A DNA stretch of 64,000 nucleotides from Idiomarina seosinensis (GCF_003987275.1 NZ_PIQF01000001.1:558001-622000); one strand, 5' to 3'. Positions 47,972-55,802 are shown, counted from the stretch's first letter. Notes: generated by a model not told the origin, from the letters alone. A program made the numbers and translations.

Positions 47972-49615
47972 ATGAGCGCAAATTACATACCGGGTTACTA
48001 CCTGTCTGCTGCAATATTATCTCTTATCGTTGCTTTTATAATACCCGGGTGGCCATTAAAGGTGGTGTTCGGCTGGACATTTTTGGCACTGGCTATGGTG
48101 GCCTCTGCTTATTGGCTGAACACGGCGATTCTTTTTAGAAAGCGCCAGAGCGGTAAAATCCCGCCTTACATACGCTGGCTATTGGTTCCTTTTTTACTGG
48201 GCGTGCAGCTTTACAATGCCTGGGCCAGACGCCAGGACGGCTTAGCAGGTTGGCATGCAATAACTGACGATCTGTACGTCGGCCGGCGGCTATTTCCGGG
48301 TGATATTGAACAGTTAAAAGCGGAAAAGATAACGGCAATACTGGATGTTACTGCCGAATTTGATGCGCTCGACTGGTCATCTGATAACGCTGATATTGCT
48401 TATTTAAATGTGCCGGTACTGGATCATAAAGCTCCGTCTGAACAACAAATACATCAGGCTATTCAATGGATACAGAATCAGCATCAGCAAGGCAAAAAGG
48501 TGCTGGTGCACTGTGCGTTGGGGCGTGGCCGTTCCGTTTTTATGATTGCGGTTTATTTATTAACGACAGCGTCAGACAACAATATCGATTCGGTACTTAA
48601 TAAAATTAAACAACAGCGGCAAGTCGCTCGGTTGAATGATGTTCAGCGAAAAAAACTGACTCAGTTTGCCAACGATAACCAGTTACTGCTGGCTAAACGT
48701 GCCTGGGTCATCGCCAATCCCGTATCGGGCGGTGGTAAATGGCAACATGAGCAGTCCGCAATTAAACAAACATTAGAGCCTTATTTTGAACTTGAGGTTA
48801 TGGAAACCTCGTTAGAAACCGGTGCTGAACAACTTGCTAAAGATGCGGTAGAGCAGGGCGCACAGCTGGTCATTGCCTGCGGCGGCGATGGCACACTAAC
48901 GGCGGTCGCCAGCGTATTAAAAGGCACCAACGTAGTGATGGCGATTATTCCGATGGGAACAGCAAATTCGCTGAGCCAGGCCTTATGGGGAATGAGTTCT
49001 AAAATTACTCCCGTTGCTGCGGCCTGCCACACTATTATTGAGGGCCGCACCCGAGCTATCGATGTGGGCAATGTTAATGGGCAGACGATGTTGCTGTGCG
49101 CGGCTATTGGATTTGAGCAGCAAATGATTGAAAAGGCCGATCGGCAAATGAAAAATAAATTAGGGCAGTTGGCCTATTTGCAAGGACTTTGGCGAGCCTG
49201 CAACGAAAACGAAGTACTGGAATTGCAGGTAACACTGGATGATAAGCCGGTAGAAAATTGGCAGACCAGTAGCTTAATTGTTGCCAACGCAGCACCAATC
49301 ACAACCTTGCTAGCACAGGGCAATGGCAGCCCCATGATGGACGACGGTCAGCTTGATCTGACCTGGATCGAGCCGCAAGAAAGCGGTAATAAGCATGTAT
49401 TCAGTTTAATTGAATTATTGTACTCCGGCTTAACCGAAGACAACTTAGGAATTAATACCGGCTATCAGCAAGCCGCGAAGGTCCACATTCAGCGACGCGA
49501 TAAACAACCATTAAAATACGCCGTTGACGGAGAGCCACAGCAACACGACGAGCTTGAGATAACGGTCGATAAGCAGGCGCTGACGGTATTGGTACCAGAG
49601 CGAATTGACTATTAA
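47972..49615 (+). CDS. Fusion: membrane segments + dual-specificity phosphatase + diacylglycerol/lipid kinase
   Basis: 547 residues in three parts. Two or three N-terminal hydrophobic helices (residues ~5-90) come first. A dual-specificity phosphatase follows with the P-loop HCALGRGRS (Cys-x5-Arg, near residue 180). A YegS/DagK-type lipid kinase from ~245 on has NPVSGGGKW, CGGDGTLTAVASVL and IPMGTANSLSQAL. A membrane enzyme that both phosphorylates and removes phosphate, perhaps on lipids or inositides, is inferred. An AAAGGAA site precedes the ATG. Last core gene before the accessory island. Confidence 0.87.
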   Translation: MSANYIPGYYLSAAILSLIVAFIIPGWPLKVVFGWTFLALAMVASAYWLNTAILFRKRQSGKIPPYIRWLLVPFLLGVQLYNAWARRQDGLAGWHAITDDLYVGRRLFPGDIEQLKAEKITAILDVTAEFDALDWSSDNADIAYLNVPVLDHKAPSEQQIHQAIQWIQNQHQQGKKVLVHCALGRGRSVFMIAVYLLTTASDNNIDSVLNKIKQQRQVARLNDVQRKKLTQFANDNQLLLAKRAWVIANPVSGGGKWQHEQSAIKQTLEPYFELEVMETSLETGAEQLAKDAVEQGAQLVIACGGDGTLTAVASVLKGTNVVMAIIPMGTANSLSQALWGMSSKITPVAAACHTIIEGRTRAIDVGNVNGQTMLLCAAIGFEQQMIEKADRQMKNKLGQLAYLQGLWRACNENEVLELQVTLDDKPVENWQTSSLIVANAAPITTLLAQGNGSPMMDDGQLDLTWIEPQESGNKHVFSLIELLYSGLTEDNLGINTGYQQAAKVHIQRRDKQPLKYAVDGEPQQHDELEITVDKQALTVLVPERIDY

Positions 49616-49628
49616 AAAGGAGTTTATA

Positions 49629-49676
49629 ATGCAGCTATCACAACGACAAAAAGGCTGGGCGCTGAAATTAATTTAA
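49629..49676 (+). pseudogene. Candidate cut-off gene start, 15 codons
   Basis: MQLSQRQKGWALKLI followed by TAA, preceded by a strong AAAAAGGAG site 6 bases before the ATG. So good a ribosome-binding site for a 15-residue peptide right at the island edge suggests the first codons of a gene interrupted when the island arrived. A genuine micropeptide is also possible. Confidence 0.3.
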
Positions 49677-49734
49677 AGAGCTGAAGATAGATGCACGGCT
49701 GTTAACGCGGTAAGTCATGTATTCAAAGGCATTG

Positions 49735-49857
49735 CTACTTTTCATGTTTGTGGGGCTTAAGAGGAGGGTGCTTAGGTTGGTTTTCCGGTGTCACACGACG
49801 CCTTTTTTCTCGTGTCCCGTCCTCTTTCCGAGGTTTCGGTCCTGGTTTTATGCTCAT
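49735..49857 (-). CDS. Small basic proline-rich protein (40 residues), unknown
   Basis: Reads MSIKPGPKPRKEDGTREKR and on to a His/Pro/Lys-rich end, 40 residues in all, with an AAGGAT site upstream of the ATG. Composition (strongly basic, Pro-rich, no hydrophobic core) suggests a disordered nucleic-acid-binding peptide; I know of no function. It lies on the same strand and just beyond the reversed attC site at 49969-50083, so it may be a second cassette gene; its 3' boundary (a GTTAAC at 49701-49706) is weak. Confidence 0.4.
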   Translation of the reverse strand: MSIKPGPKPRKEDGTREKRRRVTPENQPKHPPLKPHKHEK

Positions 49858-49968
49858 TTAGATAGATCCTTATAGTAATAGCTTTCTCAAATTCATGAGA
49901 TGGCAGAATGCCATTACTTATATAGGATACATTTAGGCTAGACTCAATTTTCTTTGGAATTCTCTGCG

Positions 49969-50083
49969 GTTCAACCAGTCTGGAAGTCTGCTCAGTGCCA
50001 AGAGCGGACTTTTTAAGCCGCGCTCTTCGGCAAATTTGTAGCGCAGAGAAAGACTTGCCCGACAGTAGCGCCTTGTTAGCAAG
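49969..50083 (-). repeat. attC-like recombination site of the reversed integron cassette
   Basis: Read on the - strand it begins CTTGCTAAC (R'') three bases after the stop of the gene at 50086 and ends GTTGAAC (R'). Inner arms pair as GGcAAGTCT with AGACTTCC (one extrahelical base) and GCCGAAGAGCG with CGCTCTTGGC. CTTGCTAAC is the exact reverse complement of the cassette's first bases, GTTAGCAAG, at 51872. Extrahelical bases and the matching ends are attC hallmarks. Confidence 0.7.
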
Positions 50084-50085
50084 TA

Positions 50086-51096
50086 TTACTTAGCGCAGTA
50101 TATTATTGGCCTTACGTTCATATCTTTGACCGCATGCGCGAAGGAAGAAATAATCCATAATAGCTGGACAATATTTCCTCTAACAGGTTCTTCTTCTTTT
50201 ATTTTATTAAATTCTTCTTTAATACCTGAGATAGAAAGAAACGAACAGCATAATACGCAGCTACGATTCAGCTTGTAATCTTTAAGCAAGTTAGCCAGAT
50301 ACAGTTCAAAATCATCAGTGTTGCCCTGCCGTATCCTAGGTATTTTTGTCTGAACGCCTTTTCCTGACTTGTAATCTTTCTTAAATGTTTTTTCTAATTT
50401 TGACAGCATAGCATTTGCATCGAAATACATGTTTCCAAGATTCTTAATCCCTTGGCCTACGACATCATGTAAGTTACTAGCTGATGTACTGGGATCACCA
50501 TGTTTCGAGTGAATAAAGCAAATGTTTGATTTTTCTTTATTAAATGTTATGTGATCAGCCCACTCATCACCTAAATCGTCACAGAATATAAAATCATCTT
50601 GAGCATGAATTTTTTCAACGGCATCAAACATCGAATCGGCTGTAAAATTTTCGCTTTCTACCGTAAAACTGCCTTTTTCCGATTTGACCGCTGGCATTAA
50701 CTCTATTGGTTGAAAAATCTCAAGGATGTTGTCGATCTCGGAAATTCCAGAAGAATCTTCGAAACACGCCCCCATAAAGTACATGTATTTGGGGTCGTCA
50801 AAAGTAACACTATAGAATCCATGCTTAACAATATACTTTTGAAGAGTTATTAGCTTGCCGTTTTCAGACACACGCAACTTTGCAAGATATTTCGAATATA
50901 AAGTAAGACTTTTCTTGTTAGCTCGAATCCGAGAACCATCATTAACTCCGATGACGTTCAAATCTGAATCTATCTCATATACCTTCTCTAGCGCAGATTC
51001 TAGATTTTTGTAGACGCGATTGGAAACGCTGATGACCTTACCCTTTTTTGTTTTATATTTTAGCTGGATACCGTCTTTCTTTAGACGATCAAACAA
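50086..51096 (-). CDS. C-terminal part of an interrupted cassette gene, unknown (possibly DUF6119/TIGR04141-like)
   Basis: 336 residues from a TTG at 51096. The frame is the same as that of the preceding 248-residue ORF; only TAG and three sense codons separate them. There is no ribosome-binding site before the TTG, so it is best seen as the second part of one ~588-residue protein. Landmarks are CDDLGDEWADHI, FIHSKHGDPSTSASNLHDVV and a C-terminal strand MNVRPIIYCAK. The layout weakly recalls the sporadic TIGR04141/DUF6119 family, which is linked to mobile DNA; this is tentative. Base composition is visibly AT-richer than the core genes. Confidence 0.6.
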   Translation of the reverse strand: MFDRLKKDGIQLKYKTKKGKVISVSNRVYKNLESALEKVYEIDSDLNVIGVNDGSRIRANKKSLTLYSKYLAKLRVSENGKLITLQKYIVKHGFYSVTFDDPKYMYFMGACFEDSSGISEIDNILEIFQPIELMPAVKSEKGSFTVESENFTADSMFDAVEKIHAQDDFIFCDDLGDEWADHITFNKEKSNICFIHSKHGDPSTSASNLHDVVGQGIKNLGNMYFDANAMLSKLEKTFKKDYKSGKGVQTKIPRIRQGNTDDFELYLANLLKDYKLNRSCVLCCSFLSISGIKEEFNKIKEEEPVRGNIVQLLWIISSFAHAVKDMNVRPIIYCAK

Positions 51097-51105
51097 GGGG
51101 GAACT

Positions 51106-51852
51106 CTATATAAGAATGGCATTAGGCGAGCAAATAGTTAAGACTTCACTTAGCTCCACTTTACTTGCGAAAGCATCTAAGAAGTTTGTATTGCTAGGAG
51201 CTTCTATAAGATTGATCTGCTCCGAAACCCATGCAGCGATATTGTCGATTGTTTCTCTACTGGATGATTCAACAACCCGACCAGTTCCTGATATAGACCT
51301 GGTCTTGGCTCCTTGCCGGAGCTTAAAGTAATAGGGAATTGATCTTCCTGCTGAATGAGTCGAAAGCAATCCTTTTAAGTCGGCCGCTTCATATGATCTT
51401 GATCTCATTGCTCGATCTGAAACTGTCATATTTCTAAGCGCCAATCTCTGAAATTCCACATCATCATCAGAGAATGAAGATGAAAACTCTTTACTGCCGA
51501 CGAGAGTAAAGTTTTCATCCATCAAGTCGAATATATTGCCACAGCTTTTCTTAAGAACAGCAAGGTAGCCGCCAGTCTCAATAATCAATATAAATGCATA
51601 AACCGTGTCTTCGAAGTCATCGTCCAAGAAGTAAACTGGTCTACTAGAAGAAAACACCCTTACTGAATAGACAAAACCTAAATTTAGCTCATCTACATTT
51701 CTTTCCTGCCTAAATTGATCAATTATAAATCCACTATCTGGATTCATGTTATCAGAGGCAGTGTCGAGGATTTTTCTAAGCAATTCATCCTCTACAGGTT
51801 CATTAACTCTGTAAAATTGTGCATTCTTAGTCAATCTGAGTCTTTCTGGCAT
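51106..51852 (-). CDS. N-terminal part of an interrupted cassette gene, unknown
   Basis: 248 residues from an ATG with an AAGGAGG site 7 bases upstream. It stops at a TAG (51106-51108) after SPNAILI, and the frame then continues SSPLFDRLKKDG into the 50086-51096 ORF. The sequence is not low-complexity and has no signal peptide or membrane helix, so a cytosolic protein is expected. It begins 15 bases after the GTTAGC core at 51867-51872, which is typical for a gene at the start of an integron cassette. Function unknown; an anti-phage role is only a guess from the context. Confidence 0.65.
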   Translation of the reverse strand: MPERLRLTKNAQFYRVNEPVEDELLRKILDTASDNMNPDSGFIIDQFRQERNVDELNLGFVYSVRVFSSSRPVYFLDDDFEDTVYAFILIIETGGYLAVLKKSCGNIFDLMDENFTLVGSKEFSSSFSDDDVEFQRLALRNMTVSDRAMRSRSYEAADLKGLLSTHSAGRSIPYYFKLRQGAKTRSISGTGRVVESSSRETIDNIAAWVSEQINLIEAPSNTNFLDAFASKVELSEVLTICSPNAILI

Positions 51853-51866
51853 TATCTTGCCTCCTT

Positions 51867-51875
51867 GCTAACAGT
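51867..51875 (-). other. Cassette junction core (GTTAGC) between leader/attI-like region and the reversed cassette
   Basis: On the - strand the cassette begins GTTAGCAAG at 51872 (through 51864). The reverse complement CTTGCTAAC recurs after the gene at 50083. Upstream, toward the recombinase, no palindrome resembling attC was seen, so the junction looks more like an attI-type simple site than an attC. Confidence 0.55.
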
Positions 51876-51954
51876 GTATTATGCCAACCGTGCGAGCTAG
51901 ATTACCTTGTAAGGTCAGAGAGTCCAACGTCTGTTTATCGCTCGTAGCTGCCAT
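51868..51954 (-). CDS. 28-codon leader ORF across the cassette junction
   Basis: MAATSDKQTLDSLTLQGNLA and eight more residues to a TAG that lies inside the GTTAGC junction core. A strong AAAGGAGG site lies 7 bases before the ATG. The ORF starts 33 bases from the ATG of the divergent recombinase and ends 15 bases before the first cassette gene. This recalls ORF-11 over attI1 of class 1 integrons, which aids translation of the first cassette. Alternatively it is the start of a longer gene cut short by cassette insertion. Confidence 0.5.
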   Translation of the reverse strand: MAATSDKQTLDSLTLQGNLARTVGIIHC

Positions 51955-51986
51955 ACTTAAACCTCCTTTAGCACGGGAGATTAGTT

Positions 51987-52598
51987 ATGACAGCCCAAAT
52001 ACCAACGCCTTGGAATAAAGATCGCATTATCGGTCAGAAAAGACCACTTCAAATATCGCAAGTCTGGGGAATTAGAATTCGTCTCGAACTTGAGGACAGA
52101 AAACGAGATCTCGCACTTTTTAACCTTGCCCTAGACAGTAAACTACGCGGTTGTGACCTTGTTAAACTAAAAGTCTCAGATGTTTTTTGTGGTCGTTCAA
52201 TCTTGAAGCGAACACACGTTATCCAGCAGAAGACAGGAAGTCCGGTTCAATTTGAAATTACGCAAAATACTGGCGAATCAATCCAAGCATGGATTAAGAA
52301 GGCCAATTTGAGCGAGTCGGATTTCTTATTTAAGTCGCGCGTCAACGGCTCAAACCATATATCTACCAGGCAATATAACCGGATTTTTCATGGATGGATT
52401 GAAAAGCTGCACCTTGATACCGCGCTTTACAGCACACATTCCATGCGACGAACTAAGCCATATTTGATTTACAAAAAGACAAAAAACTTAAGAGTAGTCC
52501 AGCTTTTATTAGGTCATAAAAAGCTGGAAAGTACGGTCCGTTATTTAGGCATTGAAGTAGATGATGCTTTGGAGATATCGGAATCAATTGAGATTTAA
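51987..52598 (+). CDS. Short tyrosine recombinase/integrase (203 residues)
   Basis: Catalytic domain only: Arg54 (KLRGCDL), Lys82 (QQKTG), His151 and Arg154 (THSMRRTK), His177 (LLGHKKL) and nucleophile Tyr186 (VRYLGI). All six catalytic positions are intact. The ~50 residues before Arg54 are too few for the usual core-binding domain, and IntI integrases are ~320-340 residues, so this is a different, minimal type that is widespread in Proteobacteria. A GGGAG site precedes the ATG. It lies back to back with the reversed cassette, the orientation of an integron integrase. Confidence 0.88.
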   Translation: MTAQIPTPWNKDRIIGQKRPLQISQVWGIRIRLELEDRKRDLALFNLALDSKLRGCDLVKLKVSDVFCGRSILKRTHVIQQKTGSPVQFEITQNTGESIQAWIKKANLSESDFLFKSRVNGSNHISTRQYNRIFHGWIEKLHLDTALYSTHSMRRTKPYLIYKKTKNLRVVQLLLGHKKLESTVRYLGIEVDDALEISESIEI

Positions 52599-52605
52599 GA
52601 TTCGT

Positions 52606-52625
52606 AGGGCTGCGTTCGCAGCCCT
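52606..52625 (+). terminator. Hairpin after the recombinase gene
   Basis: A perfect stem AGGGCTGCG / CGCAGCCCT with a 2-base centre (TTCG tetraloop with closing pairs), 8 bases after the stop, followed by TTCTGTGG. The T-run is poor, so termination may be weak; a folding-only or insertion-end role is possible. Confidence 0.55.
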
Positions 52626-52673
52626 TCTGTGGCAAAAGCAGATCGGGGTCAGTAATTAGCCGACAACTGTATT

Positions 52674-53540
52674 TTACTCAATGGGTAAATAAATATCGGT
52701 TATCATTTCGTTCTCTGGCACATCCGGGAAAAAGCTGACTCGCTCGAAGTAAATAGGAAAATCCCGCACTTCAACCATAGCCTTTGGCAGCCATTGAGTG
52801 TAAAGAAAACTTACTATCACACCGATAGAGTCGTCGCTACCAATATGCCTAACCACCGCGCATCGTCCCGCAGGAATAACTTTGTTGACTATGCCGTAGT
52901 CATTGGCGGCGACAGGCTTATCGACAGAGCAGGCTATATCGAGTCGGTAGTCCTCTGGTGCAGTAACATTCGGGTCATCGTAAACCAAGTTAAACGTCTT
53001 ACTTTTGCTGGGTGGGAGATGACTAAGCTTTCTCCATTCAATAAATTTTTGTAGCGAAGCCCCCAATAAATTTGGCGCCCCGCGATGTTCCATTACCGCG
53101 ATTAACGTTTCGGGAAACGCTTTAATATCAACGTTAAATTTTGTGCCGTTATCCATAATATTTTTCCTTAGCATTAATATAGGTTCATATTTCTCGTGCC
53201 AAGGGGTCCAATTAGCCGCCTTTCTGAATTCGGATGGACTTTTATCAAAGTGCTTTTTAAACACCCGAGAAAAGGCTTCATGACTCTCGTAGCCATTTGC
53301 CAGCGCTATATCCAGAACTCTTTCATGATCTCTGTAGGCCAACTGATAAGCAGCCCTTTTGAGCCTAAGCAACCGCACTAGTTTTATTACTGACATACCC
53401 ATGAATGCAGAACACTGCCTGTGAAAGTGATACTTGGACAAATGCGCAAGCTTGCACAGCGTATCAATATCAAGGTCAGCATCCAGATTCGCCTCAATGT
53501 GACTAATAACTTTCTCAAACCGATCTTGATAGTTCGACAT
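52674..53540 (-). CDS. AraC-family regulator with GyrI-like effector domain
   Basis: 288 residues. Two N-terminal helix-turn-helix motifs (IDTLCKLAHLSKYHFHRQCS and LDIALANGYESHEAFSRVFK) make the DNA-binding domain (~1-105), and residues ~125-288 form a GyrI-like small-molecule-binding domain. This is the Rob/SoxS-like architecture used for drug or metabolite sensing. An AGGGGAG site lies ~10 bases before the ATG. It follows the membrane protein and hydrolase genes on the same strand. Confidence 0.88.
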   Translation of the reverse strand: MSNYQDRFEKVISHIEANLDADLDIDTLCKLAHLSKYHFHRQCSAFMGMSVIKLVRLLRLKRAAYQLAYRDHERVLDIALANGYESHEAFSRVFKKHFDKSPSEFRKAANWTPWHEKYEPILMLRKNIMDNGTKFNVDIKAFPETLIAVMEHRGAPNLLGASLQKFIEWRKLSHLPPSKSKTFNLVYDDPNVTAPEDYRLDIACSVDKPVAANDYGIVNKVIPAGRCAVVRHIGSDDSIGVIVSFLYTQWLPKAMVEVRDFPIYFERVSFFPDVPENEMITDIYLPIE

Positions 53541-53608
53541 ATAAATAATTCTCCCCTTAGCGATTTAAGACTAAAACTTAATGGAGGGATAATCTTGACT
53601 AAGGTTGC

Positions 53609-53926
53609 TCAGTACCGAGAGAAGTTTTTTCGACGCAGCAGCTTTTTAGCAACACCAACAAATAGCACCGCCACAGTCGTAACAACAAAAAATTGTCCGA
53701 ACATTTGAAGCGCGAGCTTAGGCCAAAAGTTAATTTCTTCGGTAAAAAGTGGGTGCCAAACATATATCAGCGTTAAATTCCCTGGAAACAATAACACCTT
53801 GGTGCCGGGCATAGGACCACAAAGCATGTCGTATAAATTCCAACTCAACGCAAATGTTGCCGCGCCAATAACAACAGAAATTAACCCCGCATATACCGCA
53901 ATAGTTGTCGTGCTAGTATTCATCAT
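53609..53926 (-). CDS. Small membrane protein, unknown
   Basis: 105 residues with two or three hydrophobic segments (YAGLISVVIGAATFALSW near the N-terminus; FGQFFVVTTVAVLFVGVA near the C-terminus) and a basic tail (KKLLRRKN). Its ATG overlaps the stop of the upstream hydrolase gene by 4 bases, so the two are co-translated. Family not recognised. Confidence 0.65.
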   Translation of the reverse strand: MMNTSTTTIAVYAGLISVVIGAATFALSWNLYDMLCGPMPGTKVLLFPGNLTLIYVWHPLFTEEINFWPKLALQMFGQFFVVTTVAVLFVGVAKKLLRRKNFSRY

Positions 53927-54660
53927 GAATCAACTCGACAGCCTGCGCCGTTTAGAAAATCATCTATAACGTTAGTAATTTCGTCTTTAAGCCAGTTAGG
54001 GCCGTAATCAGTCATGTCGTTGTGACGGGACTCGGGTATTTCTTTAACGCACGTACTGTACTCTTTAGCCTCTCCCGGTGAAGGTAATACGCCCTCGTCA
54101 GCAGGGTAATCACTACCTCGAATTGAGAAGACTTTAATATCCTCACTTCTAGGAAGCGGAACGCGACGATGGTCAAGCGTGATCAAGGTATCAACATAAT
54201 CCTTGCCGGCATTCGCAATCCAGGAGGAAATATCCCCACCGTTTGAATGACCAATAAGTAACAAATCATTGAAGTTATAGTTTTGGTAAGTAGATGCCAG
54301 CCTGCGTTTAATAAAGTCCAGTGTTTCGGCACCTCTCATCCAGTTTTCACTTCGAGTTTCATACAAATTACCCGATACCGAAAGCGGAGGATCGTTCTCT
54401 AACTCGTGCCCAATAGCCACCACCATGTAACCCAGCTGGTTTAGCTGATCGGACAAAAAAGTGTATTTAGTATGTGATACGCCGTAGCCCGCGCTAAGTA
54501 ATGCCACGGGGCACTTCTCGGTCTCGTTGCAATGTTCTTTTTCAACAGGATGCGAGACTTCTATCGGAATGTGCCTGTCCCTGGATTCATCGTAAATCTT
54601 GTCGCCTCCGAAGCTAGAGGTGCTGAGAAGTAAACTTGCTAATAATGTGAGGAGTTTCAA
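53923..54660 (-). CDS. Exported alpha/beta hydrolase
   Basis: 245 residues with a signal peptide (LLTLLASLLLSTSSFGG). The nucleophile elbow is IGHSNGGDI near residue 140 (Ser in GHSNG). The first half has PVALLSAGYGVSHTKY, which forms the oxyanion region. Catalytic His is probably in ESRHNDMTD near the C-terminus. Probably an extracytoplasmic esterase or lipase-like enzyme; substrate unknown. Overlaps the membrane-protein gene downstream. Confidence 0.78.
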   Translation of the reverse strand: MKLLTLLASLLLSTSSFGGDKIYDESRDRHIPIEVSHPVEKEHCNETEKCPVALLSAGYGVSHTKYTFLSDQLNQLGYMVVAIGHELENDPPLSVSGNLYETRSENWMRGAETLDFIKRRLASTYQNYNFNDLLLIGHSNGGDISSWIANAGKDYVDTLITLDHRRVPLPRSEDIKVFSIRGSDYPADEGVLPSPGEAKEYSTCVKEIPESRHNDMTDYGPNWLKDEITNVIDDFLNGAGCRVDS

Positions 54661-54753
54661 ATTATAGTCCTTTACGATTTGATTTTTGGCGACTCGTGAC
54701 TGTACTACGGTTTATACTAAATGTCCGCCATTCGCTCTAAGCGGCCATTCACC

Positions 54754-55299
54754 TTATTCTGAAAACCAGATATCACCGTAATCTTTCACAAGGCCGTGCT
54801 TGTCGACTTCAAGTTGAGTCCGAAAGCCGCTAGTAGGGTTATGATATTCATATAAATTATCTCCTAGCCGAGTGTAATATTGCTCAACTGGAAGGATGCT
54901 GCAGTCATTTTCCCGAAGCCAAGCTGCATGACAAACCATGGTGTCATTTATTTTAGGTTGTTGGCGTCGAATCGGCAGCGTATTAGTCGCTGGAGTAAAT
55001 CCGAGATCGATATCATGAGCCCCGTCAAGGTAGGGTAGATAAACTCTGTTTTTATACCATTTCCCGTCGTTAGTTCGTGAAAAGGTAATTGGGAACATCG
55101 TTGATTGTTGAAGGCGAACCTCTTGGGTATGCCAACTGTTGCTGCAGACAATTTGATAGACCCATTGAACAGATTTGCTCGATTCGACGATAGTTACATC
55201 CCCTCTCAGGAGCCACTGATTCTGTTGACGAATTAGCTGGCAGTTTTCAGTACTGTTTAATTCCTTACTCCGCCAGCGTGCTTCAGCAATAAAGTTCAT
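54754..55299 (-). CDS. Putative glycolipid-binding family protein (DUF1089-like)
   Basis: About 181 residues. Family landmarks in order: opening ARWRSKE, LDGAHDIDLGFTPATNTLPIRR, VCHAAWLRENDCSILPVEQYYTRLG, and the end VDKHGLVKDYGDIW. The fold is a beta-barrel that binds glycolipids in related proteins. The ATG at 55299 has AAGGGGGA just upstream; an earlier in-frame start at 55353 gives a non-family extension. Confidence 0.78.
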   Translation of the reverse strand: MNFIAEARWRSKELNSTENCQLIRQQNQWLLRGDVTIVESSKSVQWVYQIVCSNSWHTQEVRLQQSTMFPITFSRTNDGKWYKNRVYLPYLDGAHDIDLGFTPATNTLPIRRQQPKINDTMVCHAAWLRENDCSILPVEQYYTRLGDNLYEYHNPTSGFRTQLEVDKHGLVKDYGDIWFSE

Positions 55300-55776
55300 T
55301 GGTTCCCCCTTCGTTAAAAAAGGAACTGTACATAAAAACAGTATATGTGACAATGTTAGCTTGTTTAGCCCTTTTGGACGGCACGATCGGTAAGCATGAA
55401 ATTCTTTTAATGAGCATCAAGAGTTCATTCCGCTTTGAGCGAGCAGCGGACCTTCTGTCTTTCAAATTACTTCAACTAGTGACTAGCTGCCCCGTCATTA
55501 GTAAGTGTGGGTGTCACTAGCGATGCACGGCACATTCACTGCGGCAATATTGCGCGTTTTGTTGTTGTGTTGTGTATTTAAGTCGTTTACTGTCAATGAC
55601 ATAACAAAAAATAAAGGTTGGATATTGTGCGCTCGGTAGAGTGTAACTGAGCATGCTCAAATTGCCTGTGCTAACTCGGGCTCTTTCAAGTCAGGAGTGC
55701 CTGCTTGATCAGTAAGTTAAGAACCGAAAACTATCAATTGGACGAGTTTCTAAATGCGCACGCACAATATACAAAT
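55300..55776. other. Non-coding stretch before the + strand cassette array
   Basis: No convincing gene in about 480 bases. A 10-base inverted repeat, ATATTGTGCG (55622-55631) and CGCACAATAT (55761-55770), lies just before the first cassette core GTTAGGC at 55777, with a possible ATAAC core at 55601-55605. This may be a long, degenerate attC of a lost cassette, or an attI-like remnant. A 73-codon frame at 55299-55520 has no ribosome-binding site. Confidence 0.4.
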
Positions 55777-55802
55777 GTTAGGCGCACAAGGAAATAAAAA
55801 CA

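Noticed and set aside
51987-52598. Recombinase as a classical integron integrase IntI
   Set aside because: It has only 203 residues, lacks the N-terminal core-binding domain and the IntI-specific insertion; catalytic residues are intact but the type is different.
55299-55520. A 73-codon + strand frame before the cassette array
   Set aside because: No ribosome-binding site, no family likeness, and it starts within the divergent gene's leader.
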